This document shows positions 1-10,656 of a stretch of DNA of 64,000 nucleotides, piece by piece. The DNA is from Turbatrix aceti (taxonomy: Eukaryota > Nematoda > Chromadorea > Rhabditida > Panagrolaimidae), in contig OZ017768.1 of assembly GCA_963969345.1 (NCBI GenBank), positions 4,550,718 to 4,614,717 on the forward strand, in the 5' to 3' direction. Below the pieces are notes generated by a model. It was not told the origin of the DNA. It saw only the letters and a list, made by a program, of their open reading frames with translations, and made no database searches. Position numbers and translations under genes: made by a program. Each line of letters begins with the position of its first letter. Position 1 is the stretch's first letter.

Positions 1-140
1 GTTTGGACAAAATTTTGTATAAAATTTGCTAAAAATCTGTTCGTTGTTCGTTCGCGAACACTGACAAAAATGTTCGCGTTCGTTCGATTTCTCGAACAAA
101 ATTTACAAAATGTTCGTGTTCGTTCGAAAACAAAAAAAAG
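1..140. repeat. Dispersed TTCGCGAA repeat, truncated by the window edge
   Basis: AT-rich DNA with repeated GTTCG and TTCGCGAAC words. It reads as the reverse complement of about 17440-17540: both contain the stretch ending in ACAAAATTTTGTCCAAAC. It lies in the intron or 3' flank of the kinase gene. Related pieces lie near 13.46, 17.15, 18.5 and 47.46 kb, which makes it a dispersed repeat and not local low complexity. No coding potential seen. Confidence 0.75.
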
Positions 141-396
141 GCTGCTGTTTGCCCATCTGTGATCGCGACTCTTTTGAAGAAAACGTACCATTTTTTGTTT
201 AAAATTCACTATTTTTTTATTATGTTTGATTATTTTTTGTTTAAAATTCATTAATGCTAGAAATTTCCTACGTTTTGATGTTTTTGGAGTGTTTCACATA
301 AAAACCATTTTTTGAATCGGCATCAATGGAGCCAAATTTTGGTGAAAATTAGTCAAAAAATCGCAGTAAATTATTCTCAAATAAAAAAAAACAAAC

Positions 397-1630
397 CGGT
401 TGCAACCGCGGCCGCTGAGAATTGTGAAAAGCATTGAGTGGAGGAAAATCTGGATGCTCGGTTAAACTACGGCCCAGTCCGTCATCGTTCTCCGCGGCCT
501 CAAAAATCTGAAGAGCCTTGTTCCGGGCGTCGGACGAGTGCATGCTCGCATCCGTGTCATCGTCCATTTCGTCGTCGCTCGAAAACGACGACACAGAAGC
601 CCCGGAAGGCGTTCGGAAGAAGCCTTTCCCACTCGCAGTTGTCGTCGTCGTAGTCGTCGAAGAAGACTCGTCTTCGTCGGTTTCAATCTGGGTGCTATCC
701 ATGATCTCGTCGTCGCTGTTGAACACACTGACAACGGGAAGGGGAGAGAATATGGCTTTATCAGTGGATTCGTCGCTGTCAGACTCATCAAAGACCTCAG
801 AAATTCGATGTCTCAGGGTCCCAAGATCAGAATTATTCCAGATCGAACCTCCCTCGCTGGTGGAAATTGTCTGCGGGTCATTGGTCAATTCGACCCAGGA
901 GTGATGGTAGCGTACGACGTTGGGATGCGTGAGCTGGGCGTGGCAACGGCATTCATTGATCAGCTTGTTGTACTCATCGGGAGATCGCACGTGCAATGGG
1001 ATTTTCTTGATCGCGTATTCCTGCTCGTCGAGAAGAGATTTCGACCGAAAAACCGTGCCATACCCGCCGCGGCCGAGCTCCTGAATTTGCTCGAAATTGT
1101 TTTCGTACTGCGAATTTGACACCTTCACCGGCGCTGCCTCCAGCATAGCCGGTTGTATCGAGCAAAGACGAATGGCGTGCTCCAGAATCTGAGGACCATG
1201 TTGTAACAAAGTTTGCAGAGCCTCCGGATCCAACTGAACTTTCTTCGTGAAAAAGTCAATCAGAAAATCCGATCTGCTGTTGAGGAAGAGCTCAATTTTA
1301 TGGTAGACTTCGTAGAACTTTGTCCACCTCTCCCGTGGTACGTATTTTCGCAATCTCATTAGCGCAGACATCAATCGCTGCATTTGCTCTTCATTGTCGT
1401 ACGGTAACGGTGATCGCTTCGGGACCAATGCGACCTGGTTTTCCTGGGATTGTAAGACGGGACTGACACCTGGAATCCGGTATACTGGATTTTATGAAAA
1501 AATTGGTGATTCATAAAAACCAACCTGTAAGCGTGTCCCCGGAGGCAAACGCAGATGCAGTGCCGTTCTTTCGTCTCGAGACATAGTGTTGACTGTCATG
1601 ATGGTGCCGATGGAGTTGGCCTTTACCCAT
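397..1630 (-). CDS. eIF2-alpha kinase family protein (HRI/PEK-like), 5' part
   Basis: Two exons, 1525-1630 and 397-1469, encode the first 393 residues. The second exon ends at a GTTTGT donor and the rest of the gene lies left of the window. After a His-rich N-terminus comes a helical region, then a kinase start with glycine loop LGRGGYGTVF, the VAIK-like lysine in YAIKKI, and a conserved NECRCHAQLTHPNVVRYHHS segment. An acidic Ser/Thr-rich insert then interrupts the N-lobe. Such an insert between beta-4 and beta-5 is typical of eIF2-alpha kinases, which phosphorylate eIF2-alpha under stress. No signal peptide or membrane segment is visible, so a cytosolic HRI type fits better than PERK. The catalytic loop is outside the window. 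The start ATG lies nine bases after a TTTCAG acceptor with no upstream in-frame exon, consistent with SL trans-splicing (inferred). Confidence 0.75.
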
Positions 1631-1838
1631 AAAGATGTTCTGAAATACCAAATCTATGACTATGCATTCATTTACCTGTCCCCAGAATCCCCAGACAGGT
1701 AGTCATCTCGACAGAGCTCGCAGACTCTTGATTCTCTTTCCAGCCAGTTAGGCACTTTTTTCCATTTTATTTTCAAAATTCTCAAAATCAACAACTCCGA
1801 ACAAAAATTCGCCTACCGATTTGCGATGAGGAGCCCCT

Positions 1839-2484
1839 TCAGCGCCGGAAGTCGCAGGAGCCGTCCTTCCAGCCATCGAGCCAGCGTTCGCGCCAGAGGT
1901 TACAGTCAAACTCGTCCTTGCCGAGTTTGGTGTTCACGCGGTTGTGAAACCGGCACATCCAACGCGATAGTGTCTCCCTGTCCTCGAGTTCGGGCGGGTG
2001 CTTTTTGATGTCAGATCTGAAGTCTGCGGCACAGTGCGTACACGGATATGTCTGAAAACAAACGATATTTGCTTGAATGTTGTGGGAATGCCGTGAGAGT
2101 TGTTTCAGCGTGTTTCGTCACTTTTGTCTTATTTCTTCTTTTCTGGTGAAAATAAATGATCGCGCCTACCTTCGAAATTGCTTCGATCGTGGTTGCGACG
2201 TTGGAGCGCTCGTCGGGGGTCGGCTTGTCGGGGTAGTAGGCGGCCATCGTGTGTAGGAGGTTCCACGTGGAACGCCCGAGGACCTCAACGTCTACGGGGC
2301 AATCTGGTCTCCTCTCGCTGCTGCTGGGGTGTTCGCTGCCCTCTTTATCGTCTGTTTTGTCCGTACCCGTGGCCGTACCCGTCTTGGCCTTACCTTCAAA
2401 CTTCTTAGACATGCGCATCATCTCTTCGAAGCTGAAGCACGCCTTGCACGGCTTCCCGTCCGGGGTGTGAAATGCCGGGTCCAT
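1839..2484 (-). CDS. Erv1/ALR FAD-linked sulfhydryl oxidase
   Basis: Two exons, 2170-2484 and 1839-2051, give 175 residues, near the usual ALR size. An in-frame ATG at 2538 would add 18 residues; I prefer 2484 for its GCCATGG context. The conserved core includes GRSTWNLLHTMAAYYPDKPT, the redox pair in YPCTHCAADF, WMCRFHNRVNTKLGK and the C-terminal DGWKDGSCD. The N-terminal GKPCKACFSF supplies the shuttle cysteines. By family knowledge, this enzyme reoxidises Mia40 in the mitochondrial intermembrane space and passes electrons to cytochrome c. The active-site pair reads C-T-H-C rather than the common C-E-E-C. The gene lies about 200 bp upstream of the kinase on the same strand. Its 3' flank has an AATAAA near 1770, so the two may be co-transcribed. 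Confidence 0.93.
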
Positions 2485-2538
2485 GGCTACCCCAAATTGC
2501 GCTGGCTGCAAAATGCTGATGTGAGCTGAGATAAACAT

Positions 2539-3209
2539 GACTTGGTTGCCCGCTTGGAAAAAAAAAATCTCGCAATACAGGGCCGGAAATCGAAATCGAA
2601 GTCAAAATCAAAATCGAAAGCACGGGGCTAAAAAAACACGTTCTCGCTCGATCGTATAAAAAAATAATTGCAAAGATGGCCAAAAAGATAAGGAAGACTG
2701 TGACTTTCAACGACTCTCATCAATTTGATTTTGATTTGTTTAAATTGGCCCAAACCCACTTGGAAGCAGAAAAGAAGAACAGTGCAAACACAGCATCAAC
2801 ACGCACAAAAAAAAAATTCAACATCCTTTGCCCCCTCCAAAAAGTGCTCAATCGGTGCTTATTTTCATAAAAACCAGCAAATCACAGTTGCCAAAAAGTA
2901 CGGAGAGGGTGCCAGAGTCAACCCGTGCACACACAACAACAAAGTCCTTCATTTGTTATAACATTGGTAAAACAACGATTGAACAACCACCCGAAGAGTA
3001 GGAACGTTTGGTATAAATCGTGATGAGAGAAAGAGAAAGAGAAAGAAAAAAGATAGATAAAAAACAAATTCTACGAAAAAAAACGAAAGAAAGGAGAGTA
3101 TATGGGCTTCGGCAGAGATGTCCATAGATAATTAAATAGGATACGTAACAGAACAAATTATTCAGCGTCATGACTTTGTTTTTTTCTTCTTCTCAGGCTC
3201 TGAGCCGTG
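2539..3209. other. Gap between uridine kinase and ALR
   Basis: No confident gene. A plus-strand 64-codon open frame at 2676-2870 begins soon after a TATAAAA box and reads KKIRKTVTFND near its start, a pattern like the [RK]xVxF docking motif of PP1 partners. Nothing else supports it as a gene; it may be chance. Confidence 0.3.
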
Positions 3210-4317
3210 TCAATGAAAGCCGGAACCCGCAGCGATAGGCGTGGGAGTGGGATGCGGGGCGATGGCAAAGCCTCCAGACTTGGTCAGGGGCTTGTCATCG
3301 TCGTCGGTATCAATGCAGCCATCGGCATCGCTGTCCGAGAACCCCGTCGTCGGAGAGACGGATAGAGAGCGAGGCGGCATGCGGAGGATATGCTCGATGC
3401 GCTGGACGATCAGATCGATGGCTACGAGGTTCTCAGCGCCGCGGGGAATGACGATATCGGCGTACTTCTTCGTCGGGAAGCAGAAATTCTCGAAACACGG
3501 CTTCACGAAATCCATGTACTGGTTGAGAACCTGATCGACTTCGCGTCCGCGGTCCATGAGATCACGCTTCACTGAAAACAAAGACAAAAATGTGAGAAAG
3601 AGTTATAAATAAAAATTGAGGAATTTATGCCGACTTTGTGTCATCAATGTGACGTTTCCCGAAATTTCGCCTTACGTTAAAAGATGGGAACACTTTGCCA
3701 AACCCCCTTAAAATTTGCGAGACTCGTCTGGAAAGATCCAGAACGATCGTAGTTCTTTTCTCCCTTTTTTTTGCGTATTTTAGGTAAGATAAGCTTACCA
3801 CGACGAGCAAGACGGATGTCGGCATCGGTGTCGACGAAAAGACGCATGTTGAACAGGCTGCGGAACTGTTCTTCGTAGAAAATGAGAATTCCCTCGACCA
3901 GGACAACGTCAACGTTTTCAATGTGTTCTTCTTTGCCCGGAATACTGGAATAGAAACAAACCCGATTGTTTGGATCCCGGAAAGAATATTGCCGAAAACA
4001 ACTCACCGACTATGAGTCACAAAGTCGTAGTACGGAACGTCAGCGGGCTTTCCCATCTTGAGCTGGCAGAGGACGTCGTAAAAGAGCTTGTTATCGAAGG
4101 CTTCGGGGTGGTCAAAGTTGTACTTTCCCATCTTGGCCAACTCCAGCTTATCAGCAGTCAGCTTGCGGTAGAAGCTATCTTGGGAGACAATAACGACGCG
4201 ACGCTTCGTGTCACCCAGCAAACGCATTACCTCCTTGCATACCGTCGTCTTACCGGATGCCGTGCCGCCAGCAATACCTATCACATACACGCCACTTGAA
4301 TAAATCCCTCTCGACAT
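3210..4317 (-). CDS. Uridine-cytidine kinase (UCK1/UCK2 type)
   Basis: Three exons (4007-4317, 3799-3944, 3210-3571) give 272 residues, typical for UCK. The Walker A loop is [12 protein letters not shown]. Further family blocks are [51 protein letters not shown] and [23 protein letters not shown]. The enzyme phosphorylates uridine and cytidine to UMP and CMP in the pyrimidine salvage pathway, in the cytosol. The start at MSRGIYSSG is just before the P-loop domain; in-frame upstream codons look like 5' leader. The tail is acidic and proline-rich and not conserved. It sits about 250 bp downstream of RPL30 and about 0.7 kb upstream of ALR on the same strand, so it may be an operon member. Confidence 0.95.
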
Positions 4318-4567
4318 CGAGGCAATGAGCAATGATGACGGCGAACAATCACAGGCTAAAGATTTTTGACGATGTGAGAGAGAGATTTTTTTACAAGCGA
4401 CGATATGTAGAGATAGGCAAGGGGCTGGCACATACCACTAGCCCGATCCGTGCATCCAACTGCCACAACATTACAATTTTATCACAAAACAAACAACAAG
4501 AAAATTCTTCGCGGCCGAGCAAACGAACGAAAATCACGCGAAAGAAAGGAAAAACATAAGAACGCGC

Positions 4568-5165
4568 TTAGGCTTCGGTGGGCATGCTGCGGATGATATC
4601 CGAATCACCGGCATCGGTGATGGAAAGCATGGCAACACGGAAGAGACGACCGCACGACGTTCCGAGCTCAATGTTGTTTCCGTTGTACTCGTGGACGCCA
4701 GTCTTTGCGAGCATAGCGTAGTATTCGATCTCTGACTTGCTGCAAAAAAAACCACATGATTGCACGCATGCACACAATGAATCACAAGCTGACTCACCGA
4801 AGTGCAGGGGTGTTGTTGGAGATGATCACCAGCTTTGCCTTGCCGTTACGGAGGGTCTTCAGCGTCTGCTTGTATCCCAGAACGTACTTGCCGGACTTGA
4901 TGACCATGGTCAGGCGGGAGTTGATGTTGTCAGCGGCCTTCTTCTAAAAACATTAGAAAACCATAAACACATGTCGCCAAGAATTTGCTCCGGAAGAAGA
5001 ATTACAGACTGAGAGCAGGAAGGCATCAGCGCGTCCGTCAGTGTCCTTGAGAGTATCAGAGATAAACAACTCCTTCTCTTCAAGTCAGACTCCAGAAAAC
5101 ACGTCTTCCTTCTCAGTCTGACTCAATCCAGAGCTTTTATCACAAACCTGCTTGCGGGGAGCCAT
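4568..5165 (-). CDS. 60S ribosomal protein L30 (eL30)
   Basis: Three exons (5148-5165, 4798-4943, 4568-4739) encode 111 residues, close to the usual 110-115. The first exon holds only six codons. The family signature is clear: [54 protein letters not shown] and ends [10 protein letters not shown]. eL30 is a component of the large ribosomal subunit and binds RNA kink-turns. The first intron (about 200 nt) is longer than its neighbours and could hold a snoRNA, but I could not define one. The gene is divergent from nucleostemin with about 340 bp between starts, and heads the minus-strand run with uridine kinase, ALR and the eIF2 kinase. Confidence 0.97.
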
Positions 5166-5501
5166 GGCGATCGATTTGATGACAATGCACACCGAATTTA
5201 CCTGCAAAACAAGTCAATGAAATTAGCTTGGAAGCTGACAATTCAGAATTTTATTCGCGAGAAATAAAATACGCGTGCACTCGAGGACACAACGCGAAAA
5301 TGTGCTGCTGGCAGCGAGGCCACGACGACAACGATAGAGAAAACGTTGTGTCACCCACAGTATAAACAATTTTCGCTACAAGAGTGCGCGTGCGCACTTT
5401 TACTTGGAAGTTTGCTCGCAACCGACGATCCCACGAATTTTACTAAATATTGGCCGTTTGTTTCCTTTCTTGGATATTTACGGCGATTTTGTGTTGTTAA
5501 A
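5166..5501. promoter_or_regulatory. Shared divergent promoter of RPL30 and GNL3
   Basis: About 336 bp separate two head-to-head start codons, so both promoters must lie here or overlap. No TATA box is convincing. The pairing of a ribosomal protein gene with a nucleolar ribosome-biogenesis GTPase suggests shared control (inference). Confidence 0.55.
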
Positions 5502-7562
5502 ATGGGAAATAGTAAGTTTTTGATGTGATTGGTCTTCTCAAATGCAATTATGGTGAATTCTAGAAAAACCTAGCAAGCGACTCAAGTCCAAGACAAAGTA
5601 CAAGATCGTCAAAAAGGTTGCCGAGCACAACAGGAAGCAGAAGAAGGAAATTCGGAAGAAAGGTTTGCTCTTTTGCCTTTGGTTTTGGTGATATCGTTTT
5701 TTACAGGCCTGGTGAAGCGACAGGAGAAACTCATTGAAATTCCCAGCAAATGTCCGTTCAAGGAAGAACTCCAAGCCGAGGCCGAGCTTCGTCGAGAACA
5801 AGTCAAGACTGAAAAAGCTGAAAAGCGAAAACAGCTTCGTGACATCAAGAGAGATCCAACAAAGAAGCGTACCGTTGCGCCGTCTGATATCTTGTTTTCT
5901 GAAAATGCTGTCAAGGCCAAAGAGGTTGGTTTTTATAAAAACTGTTTTTTAATTTTTTTTAAACAGCATTTTTGATATTTATATTAGTTTTTTTGTGTTT
6001 TAACTTTTTTTACATTGTATTTCAGCCCCTGGCGATAGATCCCCATCAATACGTGGTCGAGCACAAGGATCTCATCGGCGACAAAGCCGACAAGTCCACC
6101 CGTGCATTTGCCAGCGAAGTCCGCAGAACGATCGAAGCTGCCGATATCGTCATCGAAGTTCTCGATGCTCGCGATCCTCTTGGCAGTCGTAATCGAAGTG
6201 TTGAACAGTCAGTCATCTCCCAAGGCAAGCGACTGATCCTGCTGCTCAACAAAATCGATCTGGTGCCGAAAAGCAACGTTTCTGCTTGGCTCAAGTACCT
6301 GAGACAGGAGTTGCCCACGATCGCCTTCAAAGCGTCTACTCAAGAGCAAGCCCGCAACCTGGGCCACTTTAGCAAGACTCATTTGCTCAAGGACTTCCAC
6401 GGAGGCAAATGCGTCGGCGCGGATCTTGTTATGGGCATTTTGAACAACTACTGCCGGAACAAGGACATCAAAACGTCTGTCAAGGTCGGAATCATCGGTG
6501 AGTTGCTTTTTTTGGTTTTGGGAGCATTTTGACGTTTTGTTTTGTTTTAGGATACCCAAATGTTGGCAAGAGCAGTGTGATCAACAGTTTGAAGCGTCGT
6601 CGGGCTTGCCAGACCGGCGCGACTCCAGGTGTGACCCGGAAGCTTCAGGAAGTCGATATCGACAAACACGTCAGACTCATCGACTCACCTGGTGTCGTTC
6701 TGGCCTCTCGCGAGCAGTTTGACCCCGTCGAAATGGCACTCAAAAATGCTATTCGAGTTGAATCGCTCCAGGATCCTGTTTCCCCGGTTGTGGCCATCCT
6801 GCGGCGTTGTTCGGTCGAAACTGTGAGTTTTTCTTCCTATTTTATTATTTGTGTGCTAACTGGCCTCCTTTTCAGCTCATGTTGCACTACAACATTCCGA
6901 AATTCAGCGACGTGGATCATTTTCTCGCTCTCGTGGCGAACAAAATCGGAAGACTGAAGAAAGGCGGTCGACCCGACATGACAGCTGCCGCCCGCGCTGT
7001 TCTCAACGCCTGGAATTCGGGAAAACTCCGTTATTACACCCAGCCCCCGGAAAAGCCGCCTGAGGACTCCGTCTGCACTTCGGAGCTGCTTGCAGCTTTT
7101 TCGAAGGAGTTCAACTTGAACGACGTCGACGACAATCTTGTCATGGAAGGCATCGAAGAAGAGCCCCTGCAGGTCAACGTCGCCTACAATCCCACTCTGC
7201 CGGAGATCGACCTGACAGTTGAAGACGACGTCGAGATGGATGACGACGACGATGAAGATGACGAGACCGAAGCAGAAAAGAAGACGGGCAAGGTGAAGGT
7301 GGTCGCTTCGAAGGGATCGAACGCAAAGAAGTCCATCATTGGCAAAGAAAAAGCCGCGATTGCACTCCCTCAATCTCTCAGCATCACCGGAAATGTCCAG
7401 CTTAATAAGGCGATATCCAGCGCCGTGAAGAAGAACAAAAAAGCGCAGAAGAAGATCGCGAAGAGAGCTGACAAGATGGGAGATAAGTTGGCTTCGCTCA
7501 TGTCTGGCGGCGGCGACGTGGAGATGGAAGAGGCCTACAACTTTGGTGTGCTGGACGAATAA
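5502..7562 (+). CDS. Nucleostemin-like nucleolar GTPase (GNL3 family)
   Basis: Six exons (5502-5511, 5564-5662, 5707-5924, 6026-6497, 6551-6822, 6876-7562) give 585 residues. The first exon is only ten bases; the reading MGNKKPSKRLKSK fixes the phase. The N-terminus is a Lys/Arg-rich nucleolar signal with a coiled coil (residues 1-110). A circularly permuted MMR1-type GTPase domain follows: DARDPLGSR, NKIDLVP (G4), KAST (G5-like), GYPNVGKSS (G1), GATPGVT (G2) and DSPGV (G3). The C-terminus has an acidic Asp/Glu stretch and a basic tail. The family acts in the nucleolus in pre-rRNA processing, 60S assembly and cell-cycle control. It is oriented away from RPL30. Confidence 0.96.
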
Positions 7563-8163
7563 GCCAGTGTTCAGGTTTGTTGTTTTGTCTGTTGGCGGGA
7601 AGATTTTTTGTAGGGCCTAGGCCATAAAAAAAAGCGTTGTCAAAATTGTAAAAAAAAAATTATCATGGAAGCGAAAATGGTTCAAAAAAAGTAAAAAGAT
7701 GGACACAATACGGTTTTCTTTGTTCGTGCTTTTTTTGTACAATATTTTTGAATTTTTTTCATAAATTTGATATTTTTGACAATTTTTATAATTTTTTTGC
7801 CCGGGTCGTTTTGAGAATCTTGGAGATCAACATTGTTTTCATGAGCACCGCTGCTTTTTTTGCAAATAAAGGCGAACTTGCCTGCTTCATCAGAAATGCA
7901 TTTCTTCCACTTTTAGCCCCTCCGATGTTCACACCTGCTTCATTTTTCGACCGACGGTCCATCCATGTGCTGAATACCATCATCTAAACCGTGCCTGGCC
8001 TGTCGATATGTACCTTGATTTGTGACTGTTATAGTTGTCGCTTATTGTTGAGTTTTTGTGGATAAAGTTTGATGACACAAAGGCTTTGGGGTGGGTCACG
8101 CGCGCGCGCGCAGGTGAGTCAAGGGTCCCTCAGAGGCGAGAATGACCGCCGGGAGTGCATTCG
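7563..8163. other. Intergenic, AT-rich
   Basis: About 600 bases of T-rich sequence. Open frames on both strands at about 7750-7990 have no recognisable content. A short (CG)n run lies at 8099-8111 just before an AG that could serve as the 5' acceptor of the next gene. Confidence 0.4.
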
Positions 8164-10205
8164 ATGACCATGAGCGCTCTTTTGGCAAGCAGTCTGCTCA
8201 CAATTCTGCTCTTCGCGGCCCGCGTCGGAGCCCAGCCACCCCCTGCCCCGGCCGACCGCCCCGACTGCTCAGCCGGCTGGCAGTCCGTGGCACTCGCGGT
8301 CGTGCCGACCCTCGCTGCCTGCGGAGAAATGGAATCCGGCGGCGTTCCCTGTCAGCCGAATGTCGTGACTTCGTGCACCGGCCGAAACCCGGTGTGCGCG
8401 AACGTCAACGGCGACTACCGGTGCTGCAGCGACGTGCCCCAGGACTCGGTGGACATCGAAGAGCTCAAACAGGATCAAATCAAGCCCCTGTGCCCGAACG
8501 GGGCGACCGCGTTCAAGGCGCCCCAGGTCATGACGTGCGATCCGACGATCGTCAACATCTGTCCCTATGATTACACCTGTGTCGAGGCGGAGAACGGACA
8601 CCTCCTGCCCGACGATCTCCGATCGCTCTGCTGCAAGACGTCCACGCTGTACTCCTTTGGCGAGGTTTTTAGGCAGATCGGGCTCACGCCCAAGATCGTG
8701 CCACACGCACCGCTCAGCGGAGTGCAATATGTACGTTGGGAGAAGTTCTGGACTCATTGAAAAGGAGTATGTCAGGTGACATTTTTGGGATTTTTGTATG
8801 AAATGTATCCAAATAAAGGTTTTACGATGAAAAGTTTTTACCGCAAAATTCACCTGCCAGATACATGAACAAGTAGAGTTACGCTCGCCTAAAATCACTT
8901 TTTTTTGCCATTTTTGACGATTTTTGGCACGTTGTAGCTAAAAAACTACGGCATTTTCAAAGCCAGGGTACATATTGATCGACGTCATTTTCGACAAAGA
9001 ATCCGATAAAATATAAAAATATAGAGTCATCACCTTGAAAAATGCCGAAACAAATGTTGCTATTCTGACATTTTTTTAAATCAATTTTCGGCATTTTTTA
9101 AGGTGATAACGGTATATTTTTATATTTTTCATGCATTCTCCATCAAAAATGACGTCTATCAATATGTACCCTGGATTTGGAAATGCCGTAGTTTTTTAGT
9201 TACAACGTGCCAAAAATTGTCAAAAATAGCAAAAAAGCGATTTAAGGCGACCGTAACTCTTCTTGTTCGTGTCTCAGGCAGGTGAATTTTACGGTAAAAA
9301 CTTTTCATTAAAAAACCTACTTCTTAGCAAAATTTCATAAAAAAATCCAAAATGTCACCTGGTACAATCCGTATCAGTTGTGGGTGATTTCACTTTTTTT
9401 TTAATTTTAGACGACGCTGAACGTGCACACGTCATCGCTGCTCCACGCCCCAGAGATCCGGACAGGTGACCACTTTGTCATCACTCCCTACAAGCTGCTG
9501 GAGCCGGCGTACCTGCGAAAGGTGAAGCTCTACCAGCAGCAGACGAAGGGCAGCTACCTGCACGTCATCCTCTTCGACGCCAATAGCTACCTGGAAAACA
9601 TGCAGTTCTACTACGATCGCGTGAGCGACGGCGGCAGCGAAATCGACCTCGAGGCGCCAATCCCGGAAGGCGGATTCCTCAACAAGCGCGTCATTAACGG
9701 TCCTGCCAACCTCTCACCTGAGCAGCAGTCTAAAACTAGTTGTACGTGTCTGACAACATTTTTGGCAGTTTTTGTTTTCTATTTTTTTTTCAGACCGAAA
9801 AATGTGGGTCGTGCTAGTGTACAAAACAGTCAATCCGCTCACCCGCATGTTTGTTTCCGTGTCCCGTGACCTCCACGCGAGTTACCGGAATGTTGTCGAG
9901 TTCCTTCGCAGTCCGTCGGCCGCCCAGCTCGGGACACCCATTGCTGGCTCGTACTTCTATGTGAGTTGAGGGCAAAATAGGCAAATAGACTTTGGGGACA
10001 ATTTTGAGACTTCCGGCGTGCACCGAAGGCCCAATTTAGCAGTCAGCATGCCAGAGTGACATCATGACAAAATGGCACTCGTTTACGATCATTTTTTACT
10101 TTTGGGGAAGGGCAAAGCACAATTTTACCACTTTGGACGCCGGTTACGTCCAAAATGACAAAAAAAAGGTTAATGACAATTTTTTTGCAGCTCACGGTCG
10201 ACTGA
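8164..10205 (+). CDS. Secreted cysteine-rich protein (lustrin/WR1-like modules)
   Basis: Four exons (8164-8730, 9411-9741, 9794-9960, 10191-10205) give 359 residues; the last exon adds only LTVD and a stop. A read-through TGA follows the third donor, so the shorter end is an alternative. The first 24 or so residues (SALLASSLLTILLFAARVGA) form a signal peptide. Two cysteine modules follow: one ending NPVCANVNGDYRCCSD and one with CPYDYTC and SLCC, resembling lustrin/WR1 repeats common in secreted nematode proteins. The C-terminal half (about 190-359) is a cysteine-poor domain I do not recognise; its end, GTPIAGSYFY, loosely recalls PEBP-like folds. The first intron (680 nt) contains a whole foldback element. 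Function unknown; extracellular matrix or cuticle is a guess. Confidence 0.75.
8768..9365. mobile_element. Foldback (MITE-like) palindromic element, full copy
   Basis: Nearly the whole stretch is an inverted repeat. It opens CAGGTGACATTTTTGGGA and closes with the complement, AAAATGTCACCTGG. The arms share TGGCACGTTGTAGCTAAAAA, the CTACGGCATTTTC block, a TACATATTGATCGACGTCAT block and ATATAAAAATATA. There is no coding capacity, so it is probably non-autonomous. It sits inside intron 1 of the secreted cysteine-rich gene and would fold into a long hairpin in the pre-mRNA. No target-site duplication was settled. Confidence 0.85.
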
Positions 10206-10303
10206 TGGCACCGAAATTCATGATTCATGGTTTGGCATGGCTCTGAGTTATGGATAAACAGACTTGCGTCTTTTTTACGATCATTTCAACAATTTTGTGT
10301 CAG

Positions 10304-10656
10304 TCAGTAAAATTGGCCTTTGGCGCGGCGAATTGCTTCTTCGCGCTCCTCGAGTTCAGCAATGGCATCCCTCGGCAACTCGCCGGGTCCCATGAGTTCG
10401 AGTTCGGAGCGAACAACGGTCGATAGGTCCTTCCGGGACTCGCTATCGATGCTCAGCGAAACCGCAGGCATGGGAGTCGTTGGAGGCCGTGATTCGGGTT
10501 TCGGGGCCGGTCTTCTGAAATAGAAAAGTCATAGGCAATCGTAATCGAAGGATACGGTACTCACCTGAAAAAATTTCGTTTGGCAGCGAAGAAATAAGCG
10601 AGAAAACCTAGGAAAACCACACCTAGAGCGATGAGGGGCACGACAACGGGCTCCAT
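10304..10656 (-). CDS. Small single-pass membrane protein, unknown
   Basis: Two exons (10565-10656, 10304-10514) give 100 residues. Residues 3-23 (VVVPLIALGVVFLGFLAYFF) form one membrane helix, followed at once by a basic stop-transfer segment (AAKRNFFRRR). A proline-rich linker (about 34-48) leads to a charged, probably helical tail containing ELPRDAIAELEEREEAIRRA. This is the layout of a type III membrane protein with a cytosolic tail. I recognise no family. The splice joins in phase with a GTGAGT donor and TTTCAG acceptor, and the tail keeps coding composition, so I think it is real. It is convergent with the secreted protein gene. Confidence 0.6.

Noticed and set aside
1641..1800. Extra coding exon upstream of the kinase (frame ending YLSGDSGD)
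   Set aside because: It does not join the next exon in the kinase frame and has no start; better read as intercistronic sequence.
2676..2870. 64-codon frame with KTVTF
   Set aside because: Too short and unsupported; motif match alone is weak. Kept only as a note on the spacer.
4944..5147. snoRNA in RPL30 intron 1
   Set aside because: Only imperfect C/D-like words (CTGATGCC, CTGA) in unsuitable spacing; not enough to call.
7748..7990. Overlapping open frames on both strands after GNL3
   Set aside because: T-rich DNA, no domain, no splice structure, and amino-acid composition follows base composition.
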